Source of the DNA: Photobacterium kishitanii | Lineage (GTDB): Bacteria; Pseudomonadota; Gammaproteobacteria; Enterobacterales; Vibrionaceae | Direction of reading: 5' to 3' | Length of the DNA: 64,000 bases | NCBI RefSeq assembly: GCF_003026355.1 | Contig: NZ_PYON01000011.1 | Coordinates: forward strand, 1 to 64,000 | Shown here: in pieces, positions 53,175 to 61,306 of the stretch | Numbering within the stretch: the first letter of the stretch is position 1 | Layout: each line of letters starts with the position of its first letter | Notes under the pieces: model-generated | The model's database searches: none | Seen by the model: only the letters and a program-made list of their open reading frames with translations | Told to the model about the DNA's origin: nothing | Translations under genes and position numbers: made by a program

Positions 53175-53250
53175 TATGGACATCTCCTCTATTTTATTTT
53201 CAGTCAATGTGTACTGAATAAGTTGAGTCACACAACAAGCGAATAAATAC

Positions 53251-53271
53251 TTACAACAATAATTGTTGTAA
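53251..53271. promoter_or_regulatory. Perfect 21-bp palindrome, candidate operator
   Basis: The arm TTACAACAAT, a central A, and the exact complement ATTGTTGTAA. It lies about 77 bases upstream of the permease start codon. Its regulator is unknown. Confidence 0.5.
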
Positions 53272-53662
53272 AAAGTGAACGTTCCATGATCGTAATAAGC
53301 ATATCCATGCTAGTTATCGTTGTTGTTGCTCTTTATCCTATTATGTTAGCAACAGAGAATGAAAAATAATTAACCATTATTGAAGTGGGTGAATTATAGG
53401 GTATAAGCATGCTACGCAACAATTTTTGCAATTAAAAAAAATTTGTTTGCTTAAAAAGTATTCTTGGTTGTAATTGGGGTGTTAATGGTGTTGTGTTGCG
53501 GTTTTTTGAATGGTTTCAGATGAGGAGTTATTGTTTATTTAATGTGTTATTTTATATTTGTATGACGTATTTCAATGTAACAGTAAAGTATAAATTTAAT
53601 AGTAACAGTTTAAATGTTATCATTATTTTTAAAGTTACTCAAAAATAGTTGAATATTTAAAT

Positions 53663-53693
53663 CAAAAAAAAGGAAGCGATGATACGCTTCCCT
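53663..53693 (-). terminator. Rho-independent terminator after yajQ
   Basis: On the minus strand GGAAGCG, loop TATCAT, CGCTTCC then eight T residues. Confidence 0.9.
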
Positions 53694-53710
53694 TATGATA
53701 TTAATAGTGA

Positions 53711-54193
53711 TTAATCACGAAAATTATCAAATTGGAATGGTTGACCAAGATCTTGCGCACGAACTAGCGCCATAGTCGCTTGTAAATCATCACGCTTTTT
53801 AGCTGTTACACGTAATTTTTCACCTTGAATAGCCACTTGAACTTTTAATTTGGCGTCTTTAATCGCCTTAACCAGTTTTTTAGCATTAGTGGTTTCTACA
53901 CCTTGCTTAAATTCAATGTTCTGTGATGCTGTTTTACCTGAGAAGTTTATTGCTTTACGCTCAAGAGCATTGGCATCAACACCGCGTTTAGCAAGATTAC
54001 CACGTAAAATCGCCACAATCTGATCGAGTTGAAATTCTGATTCTGAGGTGATTTTTACGATTTCTTTGTTTAATTCTACGCTGGCTTCAACACCACGAAA
54101 ATCAAAACGAGTGCTAATTTCTCGGATTGAATTATCTACCGCATTTTTGATTTCTACGGTATCGACTTCGGAAATAATATCAAAACATGGCAT
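53711..54193 (-). CDS. yajQ: YajQ-family nucleotide-binding protein
   Basis: 160 residues, matching the YajQ family from start ([21 protein letters not shown]) to end ([17 protein letters not shown]). It has two ferredoxin-like halves. Members bind cyclic di-GMP in Xanthomonas and Pseudomonas, and bind nucleic acid or nucleotide in E. coli and Haemophilus. Single-gene unit with its own terminator. Since syp-type polysaccharides respond to c-di-GMP in some vibrios, a link is conceivable but nothing here shows it. Confidence 0.93.
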   Translation of the reverse strand: MPCFDIISEVDTVEIKNAVDNSIREISTRFDFRGVEASVELNKEIVKITSESEFQLDQIVAILRGNLAKRGVDANALERKAINFSGKTASQNIEFKQGVETTNAKKLVKAIKDAKLKVQVAIQGEKLRVTAKKRDDLQATMALVRAQDLGQPFQFDNFRD

Positions 54194-54275
54194 GTTATTG
54201 GCCTCTAATCTGAATGTGGGAAATATATCCCGTTATAAATTAACGCGTACATTATACCGTTAATTGAATATGAGG

Positions 54276-54305
54276 AAAGGAGCAACAATGTATTGAAGCT
54301 CCTTT
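54276..54305 (-). terminator. Terminator after the DAHP synthase gene
   Basis: AAAGGAGC and GCTCCTTT flank a 14-base loop; on the minus strand the T run is short. Confidence 0.65.
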
Positions 54306-54330
54306 ATTGTATTAAGATGTTAAGATGAAA

Positions 54331-55389
54331 TTACGCGTTGGCGTCTTTAACGGCATCAGCAAGCATATTAAGCATCACTAGTGTATCACCCCAATCGATA
54401 CATGGGTCTGTAATCGATTTACCATAAACCAGTTCAGTTTCTTTACCGCTAATTACTGTCTGGTTACCTTCTTCAATAAAGCTTTCGGCCATAATGCCAG
54501 CAATAGACTGACTGCCATTACGAATTTGCTCACAAATTTCAGCTGTAACATCAAGTTGGCGTTTATGTTGCTTTTGGCAATTACCGTGACTGAAATCAAC
54601 GATTAACTTAGGCGTTAACTTAAATTCAGTTAAAGTAGCGCAAGCCGTCGCAATATCTTGTGGGTGGTAATTGGGCATTTTACCACCACGAAGAATAATG
54701 TGACCGTATGGATTACCAGAGGTGCGGTAAATCGTCATTTGACCATTTTTATCTGGTGAACAAAACAAATGTGATGCGTGTGTGGCTCGAATAGCATCAA
54801 TAGCAATTTTAATATTGCCATCAGTACCATTTTTAAAGCCAACAGGGCACGACAACGCCGAGGCCATTTCACGGTGAATCTGAGATTCTGTGGTACGGGC
54901 ACCAATGGCACCCCATGTGATCAGGTCAGCAATATATTGGCCAGTGATCATATCTAAAAACTCAGTCGCTGTTGGTAGTCCTAACGCGTTAATATCAATT
55001 AATAGTTTACGCGCTTTATGCAAACCAGCAGCAAGGTCAAGGCTACCATCTAAATGAGGATCTGAGACTAGACCTTTCCAACCTACAACGGTACGCGGCT
55101 TTTCAAAATAAGTACGCATAACGATAAAAAGTTGGTCTTTATATGTTTCTTGTACAGCAACAAGGCGTTTCGCATAATCAATAGCAGCATCGGTGTCATG
55201 AATTGAACATGGACCTACGATCACCAATAGACGTGAATCTTTCCCTGATAGGATCGCTTCAACTTGCTTACGTGCGTTATCAACATGCGCAGCAATAGCA
55301 TCTGTCATTGGTGAGGCTGTTTCTACTTCTGCTGGTGTCGGCATTCGGCCGAGACTCATTGTGCGAAGTTCATCTGTTTTCATTGGCAT
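54331..55389 (-). CDS. aroH: 3-deoxy-7-phosphoheptulonate (DAHP) synthase, AroH-like
   Basis: About 352 residues of class I DAHP synthase, which joins PEP and erythrose 4-phosphate in the first step of the shikimate pathway. Motifs are VIVGPCSIHD, FEKPRTVVGWKGL, GAIGARTTESQ, CPVGFKNGTDG and ITDPCIDWGDT. Over MKTDELRT, PTATEFLDMITGQ, SPDKNGQMTIY and GIMAESFIEEGNQ it follows E. coli AroH (Trp-sensitive) rather than AroF or AroG. The ATG at 55389 fits the family length, with GGTAGG upstream; an in-frame ATG at 55491 would add a hydrophobic 34-residue extension. No TrpR box was recognised. It is divergent from a PEP-synthase-like gene; in E. coli aroH is also near ppsA. Confidence 0.9.
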   Translation of the reverse strand: MPMKTDELRTMSLGRMPTPAEVETASPMTDAIAAHVDNARKQVEAILSGKDSRLLVIVGPCSIHDTDAAIDYAKRLVAVQETYKDQLFIVMRTYFEKPRTVVGWKGLVSDPHLDGSLDLAAGLHKARKLLIDINALGLPTATEFLDMITGQYIADLITWGAIGARTTESQIHREMASALSCPVGFKNGTDGNIKIAIDAIRATHASHLFCSPDKNGQMTIYRTSGNPYGHIILRGGKMPNYHPQDIATACATLTEFKLTPKLIVDFSHGNCQKQHKRQLDVTAEICEQIRNGSQSIAGIMAESFIEEGNQTVISGKETELVYGKSITDPCIDWGDTLVMLNMLADAVKDANA

Positions 55390-55707
55390 AATAGTTTGCC
55401 TACCTTGGTATCTCTGTAATAACCCCGTTAAGATAGCCCAAATCAGTGTTGGAATAAACCAAACTTGTGATAACAAATAGGTTTTTAGCAAGTAACTATA
55501 GATATTGATAGCTGAAATGGCGATTTTGCATCCAATTATTAATATTCATAAACCTAGTCGCATATGTCAATGATGTTGAATAATTGTTATTAAATAATGT
55601 TTTGTTCTTGCTTGAAAATTGAACACGCAGTAAGGTCAATAAATAGTTATTTAATGGATTGATATTTATAAGCATCAGTCTCTTTAACACGGACGTATAG
55701 GTGGTGT
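55390..55707. other. Divergent region upstream of aroH
   Basis: 318 bases. On the minus strand a TTGACA box occurs near 55570, and a 17-codon frame containing Trp, Phe and two Tyr ends at 55496. No terminator or antiterminator hairpin follows, so an attenuator is not supported. Confidence 0.4.
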
Positions 55708-56613
55708 ATGACAACACAAACAGAATTAACGCTTACAACAACAACCGTATTGCGCAATACGCAACAATTAGCGACGATCTGCCATCAAGGGATAGGATTG
55801 GTATCATTAGATGATCTCATTGCAACCGCAATTGGTATTCATCCATTAGTTTTTACTCAACAAAGCGCTTTATCAGAATTAACTCAGCAAACATTGCAAC
55901 AAAAAATAGCTGATCAATATGGACAGCAATCCGTTGCTTTAGCTGAATATTATGTCGCTATGTTGACAGAGTTATTAGTGTCAGCGGCAAGGCAACAAGG
56001 GGCTTCGCCATTAAAAGTGCAATTGGTGGGCGCTGATTCTGGCACTCGACATCAATTATTAGGTGCGGAATTAGAAATTGCAGAAGTGAATCCTCAATTA
56101 GGGTTACGCGGTGCCAGTTTTTGTGCTGATGTAAATTACAGACCGAGTTTTGCGCTGCAATGTGAAGCGATTAAGCGTGCCCGTGCTGCCGCAGGCGGAG
56201 AACAGATTGAATTAGTGGTGCCGTTTGTACGTACATTCAGTGAAGCCGCAACCATGATTGATTTGTTGGCTGAGCAGGGGTTATGCCGCGGTGCTAATGG
56301 CCTGAAAGTACATATGCTGTGTTCTGTACCTGCAAATGCATTATTAGCTGACACCTTTATTCATTACTTTGATGGTTTTGTGGTAGATGTTGAGCAACTG
56401 GCACAATTGGCATTAGGGCAAGATTTTTCTAATCCACATCTTACTTACCGAGTTGATACCCAAAATGATGCAGTGGTGCAGCTATTAAAAATGTTATTCG
56501 CCACGGTGAGTAATACCTCTAAAGATTGTGATATTTATTATAATAAGATTACTCAATCACCACGTTTACAACGATGGTTGATTGATAATGAAGTAACGAC
56601 TGTCATTTGCTGA
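55708..56613 (+). CDS. Stand-alone PEP-synthase C-terminal-domain homologue, probably catalytically inactive
   Basis: 301 residues. From about residue 125 it matches the PEP/pyruvate-binding barrel of PpsA: NPQLGLRGASF, RPSFALQCEAIKRAR, VPFVRTFSEA, GANGLKVHMLCSVPANALLADTF and HYFDGFVVDVEQLAQLALG. The ATP-grasp and phosphohistidine domains of PpsA (about 790 residues) are absent. The metal-ligand Glu of MCEIPSNALL is Ser, the SND metal motif reads DVE, and the C-terminal GQGPSD region with the catalytic Cys is gone. It may bind PEP or regulate rather than catalyse. It is transcribed divergently from the PEP-using DAHP synthase gene and ends at a terminator. Confidence 0.85.
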   Translation: MTTQTELTLTTTTVLRNTQQLATICHQGIGLVSLDDLIATAIGIHPLVFTQQSALSELTQQTLQQKIADQYGQQSVALAEYYVAMLTELLVSAARQQGASPLKVQLVGADSGTRHQLLGAELEIAEVNPQLGLRGASFCADVNYRPSFALQCEAIKRARAAAGGEQIELVVPFVRTFSEAATMIDLLAEQGLCRGANGLKVHMLCSVPANALLADTFIHYFDGFVVDVEQLAQLALGQDFSNPHLTYRVDTQNDAVVQLLKMLFATVSNTSKDCDIYYNKITQSPRLQRWLIDNEVTTVIC

Positions 56614-56620
56614 TAATACA

Positions 56621-56660
56621 AACCAGCCGTTATTGTGCTAATAGCGCTGGTTTATTTTTG
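56621..56660. terminator. Bidirectional terminator
   Basis: AAACCAGC pairs with GCTGGTTT, extended by CGTTATT/AATAGCG, followed by ATTTTTG. It overlaps the end of the convergent FUSC gene. Confidence 0.75.
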
Positions 56661-57689
56661 ATTGAGGATCCGCAATTGAAGAATAAGTGCATCGAGTTGA
56701 CAGATAAACTGGCGGGTTAGCCAAAAATAGCCATAAATGCCTAAAGCGTTGGCTGTATCATCAGGCGATATTTCTTCGGCCATTGTTGATAGAAGTTCAA
56801 TATTGGGTAACTCATCGATATTGACTAAATGACTATGATTAACCGATGCCAACTCTAATTGATTTAAAATAGTAATAATATGTTGTTGATACTGCTTTAG
56901 ATCTGTCTGGGCTAATAATTGACGACGGCTAATATCTGAACTCCAGTGGGTTTCAATTAATTGCTCTGTAACACTAATTAATGTGCGTTGTATAGTAATA
57001 ATGGTTCGATAATGGCCTGCTAATTTGTGTCTTTCTTTTTGCACGTTAGGTAATAGGATTATCATTTTCATATGGCGTTCTAATACTTCACGTTTCATCG
57101 AATTAAGTTGTTTAATACTGAGCATATGAGCTGAAGCGTGAGCTTGATAAAGCTGACGTAATGCGCGTAAATTTTGATTAAACAGTGTATTCCAACTGGT
57201 TACAGCACGAATAGGTAATAACAATGAAAAGGCAATCGCAATTAAACTACCAATTAAAATATTAGCCACGCGCCATAGCGCTACACTCACTTCTAAAGCG
57301 GTATCACCCTGATAAGAAACTATAATTAGCGTCATTACGGCTAAAAAGAAGAAATAAATATTTTTTCCATAAGATTTTAGTGACAGTAAAAAGACCCATG
57401 CCAGCATCCACACTGGAATCAGATAATTAAGCTGGTGGGGGAATAAAACCGTTAATAGTCCTAATAAAGCGCCTAATAAAGTACCGCCAATGCGTTGAAA
57501 ACCTTTATAAACAATAGCTCCAGCATAAGGTTGCATCATAACGACGACTACGGTAACAGGCCCCCACATCGAATGCGGTACATGCACAATAGAATAAAAA
57601 GCGAGTGTAAAAGCAATAGCCAATGTTACCCGTAAAGCATGAGAGAATTGTGCATGCGATATTAATAATGCTTTAAGACGTAAATACAT
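56652..57689 (-). CDS. FUSC-family inner-membrane protein, YeeA-like
   Basis: 345 residues. About six membrane segments in the first 165 residues (with GFQRIGGTLLGALLGLL, the FUSC core) are followed by a cytoplasmic helical half. Size and layout match E. coli YeeA. Unlike the 644-residue protein at 12541-14475 it has only one membrane cluster. Transport of aromatic or toxic compounds is presumed for the superfamily, without evidence of substrate here. Confidence 0.83.
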   Translation of the reverse strand: MYLRLKALLISHAQFSHALRVTLAIAFTLAFYSIVHVPHSMWGPVTVVVVMMQPYAGAIVYKGFQRIGGTLLGALLGLLTVLFPHQLNYLIPVWMLAWVFLLSLKSYGKNIYFFFLAVMTLIIVSYQGDTALEVSVALWRVANILIGSLIAIAFSLLLPIRAVTSWNTLFNQNLRALRQLYQAHASAHMLSIKQLNSMKREVLERHMKMIILLPNVQKERHKLAGHYRTIITIQRTLISVTEQLIETHWSSDISRRQLLAQTDLKQYQQHIITILNQLELASVNHSHLVNIDELPNIELLSTMAEEISPDDTANALGIYGYFWLTRQFICQLDALILQLRILNQK

Positions 57690-57788
57690 GGCGTAGCCTA
57701 TAGCTATTTAATAAAAGAATATAAACATGAGTTATCTCGTATTTTTCCATTATTGTTATTATTCCGCAATAGAATAATAGCAACAGTG

Positions 57789-58772
57789 TTAGCGATGAAT
57801 AACTTGGCGCGGGATCACCTCGATATTTGGCTCATAAGTCCCTTTTATTGCATTTAACGCAAGTGTTAACGCATGTTCAGCAATAAGCTCAAATTGTTGT
57901 GGTAATGATTGTATTTTATTAGGCAAAAAATCGAGCAGACGATTATCACCAAAAGTTGCTAAACAAGTGGTACTCATCAATTGAGGATTTTTAAGTAAGC
58001 AATCAAGTACGCCTTCAAATAAAGTATAAGACGTGGCTAAAATAGCATCAGGAAAACAGTCATTATCAATCCATTGTTGAACAATTTGTTGGCCGTTTTG
58101 CTGACTAAAATGTTCGCCATATTCAATGAGAGTTGTGATGGCGTTGGGATGACGATCTATAGCAGCGATAAAGCCTTGCTGACGTTCTTTAGATACCCCG
58201 AGTTCCGCTACAGCACCAACTAAGCCAATGCTATTGATCGGTTGAGTTAGTAGTGATTGGGTTAGCTGATAAGCACCTTCTAAATCTTCGCTAATGATTG
58301 ATATAAAAAACTCATCATCTAACGCACGGTCTATAGCAATAACGGGTACACCATTAGCTTGAATTTTACGATAAAAATCATTATCGGCAGCTAATGCACT
58401 GGCCACAATTAACGCATCAATGCGGCGACTAAGCAGAATATCAGCAACCTTCATTTCAGTTTCAGGATCATCATCAGAACAAGAGATGATCATCTGATAT
58501 CCAGCTTTACGCGCATTACGTTCAAGTAGCTTAGCGATTTTTGCGTAACTGGTGTTTTCTAAATCAGGAATAATGAGCCCAAGAGAATAGCTATTGCCGA
58601 TACGAAGAGATGTCGCGGCATGATCGGGACGGTAATTATGTTGTTCAACAATTGCCATTACCTTATGTTGGGTTTTTTCGCTGATACGGTATTGTTTAGC
58701 TTTACCATTAATAACGTAACTAGCTGTAGTACGAGAAACCCCTGCAAGTTTTGCAATATCATCCAATGTCAT
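57789..58772 (-). CDS. cra: Catabolite repressor/activator Cra (FruR)
   Basis: 327 residues, LacI family. The helix-turn-helix MTLDDIAKLAGVSRTTASYV with hinge INGKAKQYRIS is that of E. coli Cra, and the sugar-binding core has LGLIIPDLENTSYAKIA and CLATFGDNRLLDFLP. Cra is released from DNA by fructose 1-phosphate (or a related phosphate) and controls carbon flow. It is divergent from fruBKA, and three Cra operators lie between them, so it should regulate the operon and perhaps itself. Confidence 0.94.
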   Translation of the reverse strand: MTLDDIAKLAGVSRTTASYVINGKAKQYRISEKTQHKVMAIVEQHNYRPDHAATSLRIGNSYSLGLIIPDLENTSYAKIAKLLERNARKAGYQMIISCSDDDPETEMKVADILLSRRIDALIVASALAADNDFYRKIQANGVPVIAIDRALDDEFFISIISEDLEGAYQLTQSLLTQPINSIGLVGAVAELGVSKERQQGFIAAIDRHPNAITTLIEYGEHFSQQNGQQIVQQWIDNDCFPDAILATSYTLFEGVLDCLLKNPQLMSTTCLATFGDNRLLDFLPNKIQSLPQQFELIAEHALTLALNAIKGTYEPNIEVIPRQVIHR

Positions 58773-58855
58773 GGTGTTTATCCGTTGTTTATTAATATAA
58801 AGGGAAGCTTAAAATTTGTTAATTAGGCTGTTCATTATTTAACTGAATCTAATTT

Positions 58856-58871
58856 TGTGCGCTTGATCATA
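58856..58871. promoter_or_regulatory. CRP-like site
   Basis: TGTGC-N6-TCATA, eight of ten bases of the TGTGA-N6-TCACA core. It lies between cra and the first Cra box, plausible for catabolite control of fructose uptake. Confidence 0.45.
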
Positions 58872-58910
58872 TATTCATATGGCGTATGCTTAACAACGTT
58901 TGCAATTCTA

Positions 58911-58926
58911 GCTGAAACGATTCAGT
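58911..58926. promoter_or_regulatory. Cra operator 1
   Basis: GCTGAAACGATTCAGT, matching the Cra consensus TGAAACGTTTCA with one difference. Confidence 0.88.
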
Positions 58927-58932
58927 ATGCAA

Positions 58933-58948
58933 GCTGAAAGGTTTCAGC
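58933..58948. promoter_or_regulatory. Cra operator 2
   Basis: GCTGAAAGGTTTCAGC, six bases after operator 1; close to 22 bp centre to centre, i.e. two helical turns, so the two dimers can bind side by side. Confidence 0.85.
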
Positions 58949-59015
58949 AGAAATTAAATGTGCATTTATTGGGTTTAGAATGTTGTGTTAGCATAACATT
59001 TTTATTTTCCCCAGT

Positions 59016-59031
59016 GCTGAAACGATTCAGC
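59016..59031. promoter_or_regulatory. Cra operator 3
   Basis: GCTGAAACGATTCAGC, about 83 bases from operator 2 and 112 bases before the fruB start; spacing could allow a repression loop. Confidence 0.88.
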
Positions 59032-59142
59032 TATTGATAAGAAAAGATTCCTATTGAAAACAGATAGGGCTTATCAATAGTTAATTAATGAATAGCACCA
59101 TAAATAGCGATGATCTCACAGAGCATTGAATCGGAGAGTTAA

Positions 59143-60261
59143 ATGTTATCACTGTCTAAAAATGATATTGCGATGCAACAAATCGCATCCAACAAACAAG
59201 ACGCAATCAAATCGTTGGCAGCTGATCTTGAAGCAACAGGGTTAGTACAGACAGGGTATGTCAACGGCATGCTTGCTCGTGAACAACAAAATTCAACCTA
59301 TCTTGGTAATGGTATTGCGATCCCTCACGGTACAACTGAAACCCGAGATTTAGTCAATCATACTGGCGTTAAAATTCATCATTTTCCGCAAGGTGTGCCA
59401 TGGGGCAATGATCAAACAGCTTACATTGCGATTGGCATTGCGGCTAAATCAGACGAACATTTAGGTATTTTGAAACAGTTAACCAAAGTGTTATCAGCTG
59501 ACGGTATCGAAGACAAACTACGCCATTGTGAATCAGAGCAAGCTATCATTGCGTTACTTAATGGTGATGAACAGCAAGAAGCTGAATGTAACCCTGAACT
59601 TATTTTGAAGCAGTTTCCCGCACTAGATTTATTACAATTAACGGCAGTTGCCGCAGGGTTAATTAAATACCAAGGCTTTGCTGATACAGCTACCGTCACT
59701 GATGCGATAAGTCAGGGTCCGACTTATTTAGGCCAAGGCTTGTGGTTAGTGAGAAGTAATAAGCAGGTTAAGCGTACTGCGATTGCTATTGTGACGCCTC
59801 AAGTACCTTTTGAAGAATTAGGTCATCCCGTTGCCGGTATGATTATGGTTGCGGCTAATAATAACGCTCATAAAGCTAACCTTGAGTATTTAACGAACTT
59901 GATCTACCAAGGGAAAGTTAGCCAATGGTTAGCATCATCAGCTGTTGAAATGGTAACCGCATTGACGCAAGTGAGTTTAGAGGGGCATCAAGCTACATTC
60001 GCAATTCGTAACCCTCATGGTTTACATGCTCGTCCAGGCGCAATGCTAGTTAATACGACCAAAAAATTCGATGCAGATATTCAAGTGGTTAATGTTACTA
60101 GTGGTAGTAAACCTGTTAATGCCAAAAGTTTAATGAAAGTCATTGGGCTGGGTGTGAAATGTGGTAATGAACTGCAATTTACTGCGCAAGGTAGTGATGC
60201 TGAAGCGGCCTTAACCGCTATTGGTCAGGCGATTGCTGATGGTTTAGGTGAGAAATTATAA
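59143..60261 (+). CDS. fruB: Fructose PTS diphosphoryl transfer protein FruB (EIIA-HPr)
   Basis: 372 residues. The EIIA-Fru domain (1-145) has the phosphorylated His in GIAIPHGT (near residue 62). A middle domain (155-275) links to a C-terminal HPr-like domain with NPHGLHARPGAMLV and its His. The protein passes phosphate from EI to FruA. GGAGAG lies four bases before the ATG. First gene of the Cra-controlled fruBKA operon. Confidence 0.94.
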   Translation: MLSLSKNDIAMQQIASNKQDAIKSLAADLEATGLVQTGYVNGMLAREQQNSTYLGNGIAIPHGTTETRDLVNHTGVKIHHFPQGVPWGNDQTAYIAIGIAAKSDEHLGILKQLTKVLSADGIEDKLRHCESEQAIIALLNGDEQQEAECNPELILKQFPALDLLQLTAVAAGLIKYQGFADTATVTDAISQGPTYLGQGLWLVRSNKQVKRTAIAIVTPQVPFEELGHPVAGMIMVAANNNAHKANLEYLTNLIYQGKVSQWLASSAVEMVTALTQVSLEGHQATFAIRNPHGLHARPGAMLVNTTKKFDADIQVVNVTSGSKPVNAKSLMKVIGLGVKCGNELQFTAQGSDAEAALTAIGQAIADGLGEKL

Positions 60262-60274
60262 AAGGACAGTACTG

Positions 60275-61255
60275 ATGACGATTTCAACCAATAATTCAGA
60301 GACAAACAACATGCAACAAGTGCTAAAACCGAAAGTCGTGACTGTCACACTTAATCCTGCATTAGACCTAACCGGAAGCTTACAGACCATTTCGCTAGGC
60401 ACTGTCAATGTGGTTGAACAAGGTAATCTACATCCTGCCGGCAAAGGTGTTAACGTCGCTAAAGTATTAGCAGAGCTTGGTGCTGATGTTACCGTGACTG
60501 GTTTGTTAGGTGCTGATAACCAAGAACCTTTTTGCCAACTGTTTGAGAAAATGGGCGCGACGGATAAATTTGTACGTGTCGCTGGTGCGAGTCGTATTAA
60601 CGTTAAATTGGTTGAGAAAAACGGTCAAGTTAGTGACATTAATTTCCCAGGGGTTGCGGTTACAGCAGCCAATATTTTAGCGTTTGAAAAAACATTATTT
60701 GAGTTAGCGACAACCCATGATGTATTTGTGATAGCGGGGAGTTTACCGCAAGGGATCACTCCAGAAATGTGTGCTAATTGGTTAGAAAAATTACATCAAT
60801 TAGGCAAGAAGGTGTTATTTGATAGCAGCAAGTCAGCATTAGATGCAGGCTTAGATGCTCATCCATGGTTAGTTAAACCTAATGATGAAGAGTTAGCCGA
60901 GTGGGCAGGACAAGTATTTGAAACCCCACAACAATGCATGGCTATTGCTGAAAAAATTGCAGCGAAAGGCATTACTAATGTCGTGGTATCACTGGGTGCG
61001 AAGGGTGTGATGTGGCTAAACCATGAAGGTTGGTTACAGGCTCAACCACCGAAAATGGACGTTGTCAGTACTGTTGGTGCAGGCGATACCCTTGTTGCTG
61101 GTTTGTGTTGGGGTGAGATCAATCAATGGTCAAAAACGCAGTCACTACAATTTGCTACTGCATTATCGGCTGTGGCTGTTACCCAAGTGGGTGTTGGCGT
61201 TGATGATATCAATAAAGTAAACAACATCGCTCAACAAGTCATTTTAACTCAATAA
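60275..61255 (+). CDS. fruK: 1-phosphofructokinase FruK
   Basis: About 326 residues, PfkB family. N-terminal VTLNPALDLTGSL, LHPAGKGVNVAKVLAELG (substrate site), VIAGSLPQG, and the C-terminal anion hole with catalytic Asp VSTVGAGDTLVAG. It converts fructose 1-phosphate to the 1,6-bisphosphate. The ATG at 60275 has AAAGGA eight bases upstream; an in-frame start at 60248 would overlap fruB and is less likely. In fruBKA order. Confidence 0.94.
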   Translation: MTISTNNSETNNMQQVLKPKVVTVTLNPALDLTGSLQTISLGTVNVVEQGNLHPAGKGVNVAKVLAELGADVTVTGLLGADNQEPFCQLFEKMGATDKFVRVAGASRINVKLVEKNGQVSDINFPGVAVTAANILAFEKTLFELATTHDVFVIAGSLPQGITPEMCANWLEKLHQLGKKVLFDSSKSALDAGLDAHPWLVKPNDEELAEWAGQVFETPQQCMAIAEKIAAKGITNVVVSLGAKGVMWLNHEGWLQAQPPKMDVVSTVGAGDTLVAGLCWGEINQWSKTQSLQFATALSAVAVTQVGVGVDDINKVNNIAQQVILTQ

Positions 61256-61306
61256 CTTAATCGCATAATAATAAGAACGTGAAGCGATATTGACCAAGGT
61301 GTAAAT

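Larger units (their letters stand above)
53175..53710. other. Intergenic region upstream of the permease gene
   Basis: 536 AT-rich bases with the palindrome at 53251-53271 and, at its far end, the yajQ terminator. No coding frame was recognised. Confidence 0.5.
58773..59142. other. Divergent cra-fruBKA control region
   Basis: 370 bases holding three Cra boxes and a CRP-like site (listed separately) and the promoters of both units. Confidence 0.7.

Noticed and set aside
55390..55491. 34-residue N-terminal hydrophobic extension of the DAHP synthase
   Set aside because: The enzyme is cytoplasmic, the family length fits the inner ATG at 55389, and a ribosome site precedes that ATG.
55390..55560. 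Aromatic-codon leader peptide and attenuator before aroH
   Set aside because: A 17-codon frame with Trp, Phe and Tyr exists, but there is no convincing ribosome site and no terminator/antiterminator pair after it.
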